Shown one piece after another: positions 9,566-18,378 of a DNA stretch of 64,000 nucleotides; within the stretch, counting starts at the first letter, position 1, and the number at the start of each line of letters is the position of its first letter. The notes below the pieces were generated by a model that did not search any database, had not been told where the DNA came from, and saw only the letters and a list, made by a program, of their open reading frames with translations. The position numbers were made by a program, and so were the translations under genes. Source of the stretch: Rhodopseudomonas_A palustris_F (GTDB lineage: Bacteria; Pseudomonadota; Alphaproteobacteria; Rhizobiales; Xanthobacteraceae); NCBI RefSeq assembly GCF_000013745.1, contig NC_007925.1, positions 806,001 to 870,000 of the forward strand. The letters run 5' to 3'.

Positions 9566-9784
9566 GCCAGGGCGCGGGTCGTCACGCGCGCCGACCGGGT
9601 CCGCGCTGGGTTTCGCCGACCATCGCGTTAATCTGAATAATTCACCAACTTGACCAATGCATGACCGGCGGGGCCGGAAAACCGCCGCCGGTCGCGCATT
9701 CTTTAGTACCGCCGGCGCCGATTTCGGATATGCAAAGACGCAGCGAATAATCGCGTCAGCCACCTCTGTCCGAAGCGAACACGC

Positions 9785-10711
9785 GTGCAGCTATATCTTC
9801 CGATCGCCGACATTCCCGTCAATGTTCTGCTCATCCTGGCGATGGGCGCGGCCGTGGGATTCGTCTCGGGCATGTTCGGGATCGGCGGCGGATTTTTGAT
9901 GACGCCGCTGTTGATCTTCATCGGCATCGCGCCGGCGGTGGCGGTCGCCTCGGTGACCAGCCACATGGCGGCGTCGTCGCTGTCCGGCGCGCTGTCGTAT
10001 TGGCGGCGTCGCGCCATCGATCCGGCGCTGGCGCTGGTGTTGCTCTGCGGCGGCCTGATCGGCACCGCGCTCGGGGTCTGGTTCTTCACCTTGATGCGCT
10101 CGCTCGGCCAGCTCGATCTAGTGATCGCGCTGTCCTACGTGGTGCTGTTGACCGCGGTCGGCGGGCTGATGGTGTGGGAAGGTCTTCGCGCCATCCTGCG
10201 CACGCGCCGCGGCGACATCGTCCAGCCGAAACGCTCCGGCAACCGCAACTGGATCCACGCGCTGCCGCTGAAGATGCGGTTCAAGCGCTCCAAAATGTAT
10301 CTGTCGGTGATCCCGGTGGTGGTGATCGGGCTGGTGATCGGCTTCATCGGCGCGGTGATGGGGGTCGGCGGCGGCTTCATCCTGGTGCCGATCCTGATCT
10401 ATCTGTTGCGGGTGCCGACCTCGACGGTGATCGGCACCTCGATGGTGCTGACGCTGTTCACCATGCTGATCGCCACCGTGCTGCACGCCGTCACCAACCA
10501 CCTGGTCGACGCCGTGCTGGCGCTGATTCTGATGATCGGCGGCGTCACCGGCGCGCAGTTCGGCGCCCGCGCCGGACAGCGCATCCGCGGCGAACAATTG
10601 CGGCTGTTGCTCGGGCTGTTGATTTTGGCGGTCGGGGTGCGGTTCGCGATCGAACTCGGAATCCAGCCGCAGGATCTGTTCACCATCCGCGAGACCGGGG
10701 GCAGCGCTTGA
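9785..10711 (+). CDS. TSUP-family (TauE/SafE) membrane permease
   Basis: 308 residues with eight or so hydrophobic segments. Duplicated glycine-rich signatures GFVSGMFGIGGGFLMTPLLI (N half) and GFIGAVMGVGGGFILVPILI (C half) are typical of sulfite exporter TauE/SafE permeases, which move sulfonates or other organic anions across the inner membrane. The start is a GTG at 9785. Its stop codon overlaps the TTG start of the next gene, a TIGR02186-type protein, so the two are translationally coupled and probably work together. The preceding 219 bp show no recognisable feature. Confidence 0.9.
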   Translation: MQLYLPIADIPVNVLLILAMGAAVGFVSGMFGIGGGFLMTPLLIFIGIAPAVAVASVTSHMAASSLSGALSYWRRRAIDPALALVLLCGGLIGTALGVWFFTLMRSLGQLDLVIALSYVVLLTAVGGLMVWEGLRAILRTRRGDIVQPKRSGNRNWIHALPLKMRFKRSKMYLSVIPVVVIGLVIGFIGAVMGVGGGFILVPILIYLLRVPTSTVIGTSMVLTLFTMLIATVLHAVTNHLVDAVLALILMIGGVTGAQFGARAGQRIRGEQLRLLLGLLILAVGVRFAIELGIQPQDLFTIRETGGSA

Positions 10712-11493
10712 CACGGGCGCGCGCGGCGCTGATCGGGCTTGGCCTGCTGCTCGCCGCGGCCGGCATCGGCAGCGCGCGAGCCGAACAATTGATCGTCTCG
10801 ATTTCCAACACCCGCATCACCGTGACGCCGAGTTATTCCGGCGGCGAACTGGTGCTGTTCGGCTCGATCGAGAAGGACGCCGAGACCCCGGCCGAGCGCA
10901 CCGCCTATGATCTGGTGGTGACGGTGCGCGGGCCGCGCGCCGACATGGTGACGCGGCGCAAGGAGCGCAAGCTGGGGATCTGGGTCAATGCCGACTCCCG
11001 CCAGTTCCTGATGGTGCCGAGCTATCTGGCGGTGTTCGCCAACAAGCCGCTGGAGGCGATCGCCTCGCCGGAGGTGCTGCGCCGCCAGCAGCTCGGGCTC
11101 AACAACATCCTGTTGACCCAACGAGTCGGCCCGGACTTCGCCGACGTGGTGCCGAACGATGCCTTCCGCAGCGCGTTCGTCCGGCTGCGCTCCGAACACG
11201 GGCTGTACCGCGAGGAAACGTCGGCGGTGACCTTCTTGACGCCGACCTTGTTCCGCACCGGGATTCCGCTGCCGGCCGAAGTGCCGATCGGGTCCTATCA
11301 GGTCGAGATCAAGGTGTTCGCCGGCGGCGCCTTGGTCACCAAGACCGACACCTCGTTCGAAATCGTCAAAGTCGGCTTCGAGCAATTCGTCGCCTCCACC
11401 GCGCGGCAGAATGGCCTCGCCTATGGCCTGGTCACCGCGCTGATGGCGCTGTTGACCGGCTGGATGGCCTCGGTGGTGTTTCGCAGGGATTGA
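10708..11493 (+). CDS. TIGR02186-type membrane-anchored periplasmic protein, partner of the TSUP permease
   Basis: 261 residues. It begins with a signal-like hydrophobic segment (LIGLGLLLAAAGIGSARA), followed by a soluble beta-rich domain (LIVSISNTRITVTPSYSGGELVLFGSI) and a C-terminal transmembrane helix near residues 235-255. This is the architecture of the TIGR02186 family, which as I recall is regularly found directly after TSUP permeases. The start is a TTG at 10708 overlapping the upstream stop (TTGA), chosen because it gives an intact signal sequence. The biochemical role is not known; the context suggests an accessory subunit exposed to the periplasm. Confidence 0.8.
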   Translation: MTRARAALIGLGLLLAAAGIGSARAEQLIVSISNTRITVTPSYSGGELVLFGSIEKDAETPAERTAYDLVVTVRGPRADMVTRRKERKLGIWVNADSRQFLMVPSYLAVFANKPLEAIASPEVLRRQQLGLNNILLTQRVGPDFADVVPNDAFRSAFVRLRSEHGLYREETSAVTFLTPTLFRTGIPLPAEVPIGSYQVEIKVFAGGALVTKTDTSFEIVKVGFEQFVASTARQNGLAYGLVTALMALLTGWMASVVFRRD

Positions 11494-11505
11494 GGCAAAG
11501 ATTTG

Positions 11506-11642
11506 CGTGCCCCGGACGCAGCGCATCGCGCCGCGCTTGCGGCGTGGTGCACTGCGGAGCCGGGGCCGTTACGGAACGCGGCACCTGGAACGGTCCCGGC
11601 TCGCGACGTCGCGCCAAGGGCGCGGCATCGCGTCCGGGACAC
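11506..11642. repeat. Palindromic repeat, family E
   Basis: Element beginning CGTGCCCCGGACGC and ending GCGTCCGGGACACG, a near-perfect long dyad with internal GC-rich arms. A second copy is at 42083-42217. It lies between two convergent genes. Confidence 0.8.
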
Positions 11643-11733
11643 GAAGCCTTGAGATCGGTCTTGATCTGATCGGTCATCGCGATCCTGCATTCCTGCAGCG
11701 AAGCAAACGTAGCGCGGGCAGGATGGTTCCGCG

Positions 11734-12507
11734 TCAGGAACCAAGGATCTCGGTCGCCACGCCGGGCTCGAGGATGATCAACCGCCCACCAAAGCCGAGC
11801 GTGTCGAACGAGACCTTCAGATCGCTCTGGTTCTGCCGGAAATGCGCCCAGCCCTCGGCATGCAGCGGCACGATCACCGCGTCCGGAAAGGCGCGCGCCG
11901 TCTCGATCGCGTCGTTGGTATCCATCGTGAGATGGAATGGGCCGCGAGTCTGCGCCGCGCCGGCGAACGGCAGCACCACGGACGCCTCGAAGCGGCGCGC
12001 CACTTCGGCCGTGCCGTCGTACCAGACGGTGTCGCCGGTGACGTAGATCGAGCGGCTGCCGGGCGATTTCGGGCCGACGACAAAGCCGATCACGTCGCCG
12101 GCGAACGGCTCGATCCCGGCCGGGCCGTGGCGCGCCGGCGTCGCGGTGACGGTCAGCGCGCGGCCGTCCGGGGCCGTCAGTTCAGTCGTAGCCCACGGCG
12201 CGAGGCCTTCGGCGTGGCTGCCGAGGCGTTGCGCGGCGATCTCCGTGGTCAGCACGCGCTTGGCACTTTTCAGAAATGCCTTGCCGGCATGATCGAGATT
12301 GTCGGCGTGCTGATCGTGGCTGAGCAGCACGGCATCGACCGGACCGATCGCATCGGCACTGAGCGCCGGGCCGGTCAGCTTTTGCAGCGTGACATGCGGC
12401 AGCGGATAGTCTCCCGGCGCATCGAAGGTCGGATCGGTCAACAGCCGAAAGCCATCGATTTCGATCAGCGCAGTGGGGCCGCCGACCAGCGTGATACGTA
12501 ACGACAT
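11734..12507 (-). CDS. Metallo-beta-lactamase-fold hydrolase (UlaG/L-ascorbate lactonase-like)
   Basis: 257 residues. The metal-binding block is SHDQHADNLD, a version of HxHxDH with the first His replaced by Asp-Gln spacing as in several UlaG-like proteins. Further metal ligand candidates are ARHGP, TGDTVWYDG and the C-terminal PLHAEGW. No signal peptide, so probably cytoplasmic. It starts nine bases after the stop of an EamA-type transporter, and the two form a small operon divergent from a LysR regulator. The substrate is unknown. Confidence 0.82.
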   Translation of the reverse strand: MSLRITLVGGPTALIEIDGFRLLTDPTFDAPGDYPLPHVTLQKLTGPALSADAIGPVDAVLLSHDQHADNLDHAGKAFLKSAKRVLTTEIAAQRLGSHAEGLAPWATTELTAPDGRALTVTATPARHGPAGIEPFAGDVIGFVVGPKSPGSRSIYVTGDTVWYDGTAEVARRFEASVVLPFAGAAQTRGPFHLTMDTNDAIETARAFPDAVIVPLHAEGWAHFRQNQSDLKVSFDTLGFGGRLIILEPGVATEILGS

Positions 12508-12516
12508 TGACCTCTC

Positions 12517-13455
12517 CTATTCCGCAGGTGCGGTTTTCACTGCGGTTACCGGCCCGGCCGCCGGCCGGGTCACCAGATAAATTCCGAGCGCGACCGGGAT
12601 GATTCCCAACAGGTCGCGGGCATCCAGATGTTCGCCGAGCACGATCCAGGCGAACAGCATCGCCAACGGCGGCATCACGAAATGCCAGGCGCTCGCCGCG
12701 CTGGCGCCGCAGACATGCAGCAGGTGAAACCAGAGGAAATACGCGAAGATCGATCCGCCCAGCACCAGAAAGCCGAACGCCCAGAACAGACGCGCGCTGG
12801 GCACGATGTCGCCGACGTTCGCCAGCGTGGCGGCGAAGGGAATCAGCACGAGGCCGCCGGCGATATTCTGGATGCCGTTGCCGATCCACAGGCTGCCCTT
12901 CGGCGCCAACAGCTTGAACAGAATGGTGCCGCTGACGATCGAGGCCAACGCGGCGAACGTGAACAGGATGCCGCGCAGGCTGTCGGTGCCGATCGCCATC
13001 CGATGCGAGACGATGAAGCCGACGCCGACGATGCCGAGCAGCAGCCCCGCGACCTTGCGCCAGGTCAGCGGCTCATTGAGCAACAGCGCCGCCAGCACCG
13101 CGGTGAACACCGGATTGGAACTGACGATCAGCCCGCCGAGCCCGGCCGAGGTGTTCTGCAATCCGGTGTAGCCGAGCCCGAGATACAGCGCGTTGTTGGC
13201 GATGCCGAGCACGGCGCAGACCGCGACGTCGCGCCACGATAGCGTCCAGGCTTCGCCGCGCAGCAGCGAAAATCCCAGGATCAAAATGCCCGCCAGCGAA
13301 AACCGCGCCGCCAGCAGGATCAACGGCGGACAATCGGTGACCGCGACCTTGCCGGCGACGAAGGCGAAACTCCACAGCACGCAGAACGCCGCGATGATGA
13401 GCGGCAACGGCACGAGGCGAGGGCGGGAAACGTCGAGCGGCGGCGCAAGCGACAT
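12517..13455 (-). CDS. EamA/DMT-superfamily transporter
   Basis: 312 residues with about ten hydrophobic helices in two homologous halves, the drug/metabolite transporter (EamA) pattern. Segments such as LLAARFSLAGILILG and YFLWFHLLHVCGASAASAWHFVMPPLAMLFAW are typical of this superfamily (given here only in part). It lies in the inner membrane and probably exports a small metabolite. It is followed after nine bases by a metallo-hydrolase gene, and its start faces a LysR regulator 97 bp away that is its likely controller. Confidence 0.88.
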   Translation of the reverse strand: MSLAPPLDVSRPRLVPLPLIIAAFCVLWSFAFVAGKVAVTDCPPLILLAARFSLAGILILGFSLLRGEAWTLSWRDVAVCAVLGIANNALYLGLGYTGLQNTSAGLGGLIVSSNPVFTAVLAALLLNEPLTWRKVAGLLLGIVGVGFIVSHRMAIGTDSLRGILFTFAALASIVSGTILFKLLAPKGSLWIGNGIQNIAGGLVLIPFAATLANVGDIVPSARLFWAFGFLVLGGSIFAYFLWFHLLHVCGASAASAWHFVMPPLAMLFAWIVLGEHLDARDLLGIIPVALGIYLVTRPAAGPVTAVKTAPAE

Positions 13456-13552
13456 GGGCGTTTTCTCCTTGCGGCAAAGCTAAGGCGTCCGATTGCCATT
13501 CGGAAATTAAATGATAAAATCCAGTTCAGTGGAAAATCGAATAGGGCGCGCC

Positions 13553-14416
13553 ATGCTCGATCTGGAATTGCTGCGCAGCTTCGTCGCGGTGGTCGACGCC
13601 GGCGGATTCACCCGCGCCGGCGCCCGCGTGCATCGCACCCAGTCGACCGTGAGCCAGCAGATCAAACGGCTGGAGGATGACCTCGGCCAGGCGCTGCTGA
13701 ACCGGACCGGCAAGGACGTCACCCCGACCGAATCTGGCGAGCGGCTATTGTCCTATGCGCGGCGGCTGTTGTCGCTGGCGGAGGAAGCCCGTGACGTGGT
13801 GGCGCGGCCGAATGGCGAGGGCGCGGTACGGCTCGGCATTCCGGAGGATTTCGCCGCCTACCGGCTGACCAAATTGCTGGCGAGCTTTGCCCGCTCGCGG
13901 CCCGGGCTGCGACTCGACGTCCGCGCCGCCCAGAGCGTCGATCTCAAGCGCGACCTGGAGCGCGGCGACCTCGATCTGGCGCTGCTCAAGCGCGCCGCCG
14001 AGGGCCGCGACGCCATCGCGGTGTGGCCGGAGCGGCTGCACTGGATCACCAGCGGCAGCCATCCCTGCGACGCCAACGCGGCGTCGCTGCCGCTGATCTT
14101 CTTTCCGACCGGATGCCTGTATCGCGCCCGCGCGATCCACGCCATCGAAAGCGCCGGGCGGCGCTGGCACATGGCCTATTGCAGCGCCAACCTTGCCGGG
14201 ATTCAGGCCGCGGTCGCCGCCGGCCTCGGCCTCAGCATCCTGCCGGCGATCGCGATCCAGCCCGACCATCGCCGGCTGACCGCCAAGGACGGCTTCGCCC
14301 CGATCGACAGCACCGAACTGGCGCTGGTCGCCAGCCCCGACGCCAGCCCGGCGACGCTGCGGCTGGCCGACCGCCTCGCCGAATTCTGCGACGCCATTCA
14401 GGCCAAGGCGGCGTGA
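13553..14416 (+). CDS. LysR-family transcriptional regulator
   Basis: 287 residues. N-terminal winged helix (LELLRSFVAVVDAGGFTRAGARVHRTQSTVSQQIKRLE, a classic LysR HTH, positions about 4-37), then a periplasmic-binding-protein-like effector domain. I take the ATG at 13553; an upstream ATG at 13511 in frame would add 14 residues not seen in the family. Divergent from the EamA transporter/metallo-hydrolase pair, which it probably regulates; the shared region is AT-rich compared with its surroundings. Confidence 0.9.
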   Translation: MLDLELLRSFVAVVDAGGFTRAGARVHRTQSTVSQQIKRLEDDLGQALLNRTGKDVTPTESGERLLSYARRLLSLAEEARDVVARPNGEGAVRLGIPEDFAAYRLTKLLASFARSRPGLRLDVRAAQSVDLKRDLERGDLDLALLKRAAEGRDAIAVWPERLHWITSGSHPCDANAASLPLIFFPTGCLYRARAIHAIESAGRRWHMAYCSANLAGIQAAVAAGLGLSILPAIAIQPDHRRLTAKDGFAPIDSTELALVASPDASPATLRLADRLAEFCDAIQAKAA

Positions 14417-14480
14417 ATTCAGACGACATGCCGCTCAAGCAAAAAGACTCGAAGTGACACGCCCGCTAAGTGATAAGCCC

Positions 14481-14526
14481 CGTCATTCCGGGTTCGCTCG
14501 CCAGGGCTCGCGCCCCGGAATGACGA
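14481..14526. repeat. Short palindromic repeat, family B
   Basis: CGTCATTCCGGG arm and its complement CCCGGAATGACG around a short loop. Other copies are near 19878, 42279, 49162 and 62201. It lies between the convergent LysR and pdeM genes and could act as a bidirectional transcript end, but has no T-tract. Confidence 0.8.
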
Positions 14527-14534
14527 GAAAAACC

Positions 14535-15191
14535 TCAGCAGCAGCGCGACGCGGCGATGGCGTGCAGCCGGCGATCGCCCAGCAGATGCGCGACGAAGCC
14601 CTGCGGGGTGAAGATTTTCGCGAACGCCTCGTGGCGGATGTTGAGACCGCCCGCATAGGCGCCGAACGCCGGCATCACCATGCGTCGGCCGTCGCAGGCA
14701 AAGCAGCGCCGCTCCATCGCCCGGCCGCGCGTGGAAACCCGCGCCTTCGGATGCAGATGGCCGGCGATTTCGCCGATCGCGCCGGTCGGCTCATGGCGGA
14801 ATACGACCGCGCCGACCGCCACTTCGTTAGCGATCGCGCCGCCGAGATCGCTCGGCAATGCCGGGTCGTGATTGCCCGCGATCCAGATCCAGTCACGGCG
14901 CGCCTGCAATGCCCCGAGGATCTCGCGGTTGGCGTCCGACAATCGATCATGCGCATCGCGATCGTGAAAGCTGTCGCCGAGCGCGATCACCGTCTTCGGA
15001 GCGTAGCGCGCGATCACCGCGCCGAGCCGGCCCAGCGTGGCGATGGTGTCGTAGGGCGGCAGCATCACGCCGCGCATCGCGAAGCTCGAGCCTTTTTCCA
15101 GATGCAGGTCGGAGACGATCAGCAGCCGCTCGGCTTCCCAGTACAACGCACCGGAGAGGTCGGCGAGCAGCGTGACGCCGGCAACGATCAC
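14535..15191 (-). CDS. pdeM: Ligase-associated DNA damage response endonuclease PdeM (metallophosphoesterase)
   Basis: Calcineurin-like phosphoesterase of 218 residues. All metal-binding blocks are present: SDLHLEKG, GDSFHD, GNHDP and GHLHPKA. This is the PdeM family that accompanies the ligase-associated helicase, exonuclease and ATP-dependent ligase in many proteobacteria (TIGR04123 in my recollection). The start is uncertain. The family begins close to the GTG at 15191 (VIVAGVTLLADLSGALYW), and the only Shine-Dalgarno-like sequence before it, GGGGAG, is part of a palindromic repeat (family A) that has inserted against the gene. A longer frame to 15347 would translate the repeat. It follows the helicase gene on the same strand, 168 bp downstream. 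Confidence 0.88.
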   Translation of the reverse strand: MIVAGVTLLADLSGALYWEAERLLIVSDLHLEKGSSFAMRGVMLPPYDTIATLGRLGAVIARYAPKTVIALGDSFHDRDAHDRLSDANREILGALQARRDWIWIAGNHDPALPSDLGGAIANEVAVGAVVFRHEPTGAIGEIAGHLHPKARVSTRGRAMERRCFACDGRRMVMPAFGAYAGGLNIRHEAFAKIFTPQGFVAHLLGDRRLHAIAASRCC

Positions 15192-15199
15192 GGTCTGCT

Positions 15200-15314
15200 C
15201 CCCTCCCCCTTGCGGGGAGGGGTCGGGGATGGGGGGCCAAGCGGTCCGCCTTTTCAATTGAATGACGTGCCCGGGGCACCCCCCACCCCGACCCTCCCCC
15301 GCAAGGGGGGAGGG
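15200..15314. repeat. Palindromic repeat, family A (between helicase and pdeM)
   Basis: Two opposed arms CCCTCCCCCTTGCGGGGAGGG and CCCTCCCCCGCAAGGGGGG with about 60 bases between. It fills most of the gap between the helicase stop and the pdeM start, and its inner edge supplies the GGGGAG in front of the pdeM GTG. Confidence 0.88.
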
Positions 15315-15359
15315 AGAAGGCCGCCGATGTCGCGAGAGTCGAGCCACGCCATTCGATCC

Positions 15360-18077
15360 TCAATCACCCATCGCCTCGCGCACCAGATCCTCGGCGGCTT
15401 CGGCCAGCAGTTCGTCGGAAGCTTCGCCGTACACCGCTTCGCGGCCGATTTCCAGCATCACCGGCACCGCCAGCGGCGACACCCGGTCGAGTTCCTTGTG
15501 GACGATGCGGCCCTTGATGCGCTGGAGCATATCACCGAGCCGGCGGATATCGAGCAGGCCGGTGGCCGCATCGGCGCGCGCCGCCCGTAAGAGCAGATGA
15601 TCCGGCTGATGCTTGCGCAGCACGTCGTAGACCAGATCGGTGGAGAACAGCACCTGCCGCTTGCTCTTTTCCTCGCCGGTGAAGCGCCGCGGGATCAGCC
15701 CGGAGATCACCGCGCAACTGCGGAAGGTGCGCTTCATCAACGCGGATTCCGCAAGCCAGGCTTCGAGATCGTCGCCGAGCATGTCGGGATCGAACAGCGC
15801 GTCGAGATCGAGTTCGCCACGGCGCACCATCTGCGATAGGTCGCCGAGGCACCACACCGCCAGCGCATATTCATTGGCGACGAAGCCGAGTGGTTTCGCG
15901 CGACTGCGTTCCAAGCGGCGGGTCAGCAGCATGCCTAGCGTCTGATGCGCGAGCCGGCCCTCGAACGGGTAGCACACCAGATAGAGCTTGTTGGCGCGCG
16001 GGAAGGTTTCCACCACCAGTTCACGCGTGCCCGGCACCAGCGACAGCGAGGCCTGCAGCGACAGCCAGTCGCGCACCTGATCGGGCAGGGTGCTCCAGGC
16101 GCGCTGGTCGGCGAGCAGCTTGCGGACCCGTTCGGCCAGATAAGTCGAGAGCGGAAACTTGCCGCCCATGTAGGACGGCACGCGGGCGTCCTTGTCGTGG
16201 GCGCGGGACACATAGGCCACGTCCTCGACCAGCGACTCGTAGCGCACCACCTCGCCGCCGAACACGAAGGTGTCGCCGATCAGCAATTGCTCGATGAAAT
16301 ACTCCTCAATCTGGCCGAGCATCCGGCCGCCGCGGCCGAGCGCGCCGGTGTGGCCGCCGCCGTCGCGCGACGAGCGCACCAGCTTCACCTTCAGCATGGT
16401 GTCCTCGACGATGGTGCCGACGTTGAGGCGATACATCTGCCGCACCCGCGGGTTGGTGACGCGCCATTGCCCGGCCTTGTCCTGCTTGATGCGGGCGAAG
16501 CGCTCGTAGACCTTCAGCGCGTAGCCGCCGCAGGCTACAAAATCGATGGTGTCGTCGAAATCCGCTCGCGTGAGGTCGGCATAGGGCGCGGCGGTCCGCA
16601 CTTCTTCATACAGTTCGTCGGCGGCAAACGGCGCGCCGCAGGCGCAGCCGAGCACGTGCTGCGCCAGCACGTCGAGCGCGCCCAGGCGCAGCGGCGGGGT
16701 GTCCTGCGCGTTCTCCGCGACGGCGTCGATCGCCACCCGGCATTCCAGCACTTCGAAGCGATTGGCCGGCACCAGCACCGCGCGCGAGGCTTCGTTCAGG
16801 CGGTGATTGGCGCGGCCGATCCGCTGCATCAGCCGCGAGGATCCTTTCGGCGCGCCGACATTGATCACCAGATCGACGTCGCCCCAGTCGACGCCGAGAT
16901 CGAGCGACGAGGTGCAGACCACGCCGCGCAATTTGCCGGCCGACATCGCGTCCTCGACCTTGCGGCGCTGCGCGACGTCGAGCGAGCCGTGATGCAGCGC
17001 GATCGCCAGATTGTCGTCGTTCATGCGCCAGAGTTCCTGGAACAGCATCTCGGCCTGGCTGCGGGTGTTGACGAACACCAGCGTGGTGGTGTTGCGCCTG
17101 ATCAGATCGTAGATCTCCGGCAGCGCGTGGCGCGCCGAATGCCCGGCCCAGGGCAGCCGCTCCTTGCTGTCGAGCATCTCGACGATCGGCTGCGCCGCGC
17201 CGCCGGCGACCACGATGTCGGCGGCGGAGGTTTCGCCAGGCGGCTGCGGCACCAGAAAGCGGGCCAGCTGCTCCGGCTCGGCCACCGTCGCCGACAGCCC
17301 GATGGCGCGCAGCTGCGGCGCGATCCGCCACAGCCGGGCGAGTCCGAGCGACAACAGATCGCCGCGCTTCGAGGTCACCAGCGCGTGCAATTCGTCGAGC
17401 ACGATGCGCCTGAGCGAGCCGAACAGAAACGGCGCGTCGTCGGAGGCGAGCAGCAACGCCAACTGCTCCGGCGTGGTCAACAAGATGTCCGGCGGATATT
17501 TGCGCTGCCGGCCGCGGCGCGACACCGGGGTGTCGCCGGTGCGGGTCTCGACCTTGATCGGTAGATTCATCTGCGCGATCGGCGCCTCGAGATTGCGCGC
17601 GATATCGACTGCCAGCGCCTTCAACGGCGAGATGTAGAGGGTGTGGAGGCCTCTGCTACGGGTGACGCCGCGGCCGAGGGAGATCGATGCGGTCAGTTCA
17701 GAAGCAGCCGTCTCCCCTCCCCCCGCGCGCGCAGCGCGTGGTGGGGAGGGGTCGGGGGTGGGGGGCATCGGCCTCACCGCGCGCGCGGCATCCGCGGCGA
17801 TACCCCCCACCCCCGACCCCTCCCCCCCGCTTCGCGGGGGGAGCGGAGCGCGCATGTCGCGGAGCAAGCCCGGGCTCAACTCCACCAGCGTCGGCAGAAA
17901 CCCCGCCAGGGTTTTGCCGGCGCCGGTCGGAGCGATCAACAGGGCGGACCGCTGCGCGCGGGCCTTCGCCAGCAGTGCCAGCTGGTGCTGGCGCGGCGAC
18001 CAGCCACGCGCCGCGAACCATTGCTGGAACCGCTCGGGCAGCGCATCGAGAGGGACAACGGGGTCATCGGGCGGCAC
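15360..18077 (-). CDS. Ligase-associated DNA damage response DEXH-box helicase (Lhr-like) with repeat-derived insertion
   Basis: Superfamily 2 helicase of 905 residues. Motif I is APTGAGKT (about residue 49), Ia is LYISPLKAL, Ib is TPEQLA, the Walker B box is DELHA, motif III is LSATV and motif VI is QRIGRANHR; the C-terminal part matches the Lhr-type extension. This is the helicase that accompanies PdeM, the MBL exonuclease and ATP-dependent DNA ligase. Residues about 78-122 (RAPLPPRSGGEGSGVG through RAARAGGG) are encoded by a palindromic repeat and are low-complexity Pro/Gly/Arg. They sit in the variable stretch between motifs I and Ia and the frame is kept. Length without the insert would be near 855. 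Starts with ATG at 18077. Confidence 0.92.
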   Translation of the reverse strand: MPPDDPVVPLDALPERFQQWFAARGWSPRQHQLALLAKARAQRSALLIAPTGAGKTLAGFLPTLVELSPGLLRDMRAPLPPRSGGEGSGVGGIAADAARAVRPMPPTPDPSPPRAARAGGGETAASELTASISLGRGVTRSRGLHTLYISPLKALAVDIARNLEAPIAQMNLPIKVETRTGDTPVSRRGRQRKYPPDILLTTPEQLALLLASDDAPFLFGSLRRIVLDELHALVTSKRGDLLSLGLARLWRIAPQLRAIGLSATVAEPEQLARFLVPQPPGETSAADIVVAGGAAQPIVEMLDSKERLPWAGHSARHALPEIYDLIRRNTTTLVFVNTRSQAEMLFQELWRMNDDNLAIALHHGSLDVAQRRKVEDAMSAGKLRGVVCTSSLDLGVDWGDVDLVINVGAPKGSSRLMQRIGRANHRLNEASRAVLVPANRFEVLECRVAIDAVAENAQDTPPLRLGALDVLAQHVLGCACGAPFAADELYEEVRTAAPYADLTRADFDDTIDFVACGGYALKVYERFARIKQDKAGQWRVTNPRVRQMYRLNVGTIVEDTMLKVKLVRSSRDGGGHTGALGRGGRMLGQIEEYFIEQLLIGDTFVFGGEVVRYESLVEDVAYVSRAHDKDARVPSYMGGKFPLSTYLAERVRKLLADQRAWSTLPDQVRDWLSLQASLSLVPGTRELVVETFPRANKLYLVCYPFEGRLAHQTLGMLLTRRLERSRAKPLGFVANEYALAVWCLGDLSQMVRRGELDLDALFDPDMLGDDLEAWLAESALMKRTFRSCAVISGLIPRRFTGEEKSKRQVLFSTDLVYDVLRKHQPDHLLLRAARADAATGLLDIRRLGDMLQRIKGRIVHKELDRVSPLAVPVMLEIGREAVYGEASDELLAEAAEDLVREAMGD
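17713..17846. repeat. Palindromic repeat, family A, inside the helicase coding sequence
   Basis: Opposed arms TCCCCTCCCCCCGCGCG and CCCCTCCCCCCCGCTTCG with a GC-rich middle, the same kind of element found between genes elsewhere in the window. It lies within the helicase gene, and the reading frame passes through it without a stop codon. Confidence 0.9.
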
Positions 18078-18378
18078 CTTTCGAAGCTAGGCATTCGCGC
18101 CATCCAGGTCGAGGGCGCCGCGAGGGCCTGCGGGGGCGGCGATACCGATTCGGCGGATATGGTTGAGCTTGCTGGGTGATTCGCGGCTCGCGCGAATCGA
18201 TTCGCTCGATTCTGCATCGAGATCGGCCGCCACAACCCGGCTGCCGGTATCGCTGGGACCTGATTCCTCGCGCCTGATCAGTCCCTTATGTCGGATTCCT
18301 GAACGGTGTGGCTGTGCGGGCACAGACAGCGGCGGGGTGGTCCGCTAGGCTTCGAGTTCAATTCAATTGGGGTGGACC
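18078..18378. other. Intergenic region, no gene seen
   Basis: 301 bp between the divergent helicase and outer membrane protein genes. Short dyads such as TCGCGCGAATCGATTCGC are present, but I recognise no RNA, repeat family or promoter with confidence. It should hold the promoters of both genes. Confidence 0.4.

Noticed and set aside
15192..15347. N-terminal extension of pdeM by 52 residues
   Set aside because: It would translate a palindromic repeat, and the family begins at about the GTG at 15191.
15945..17564. 539-residue plus-strand frame over the helicase
   Set aside because: Antisense of a gene with all helicase motifs; no domain of its own.
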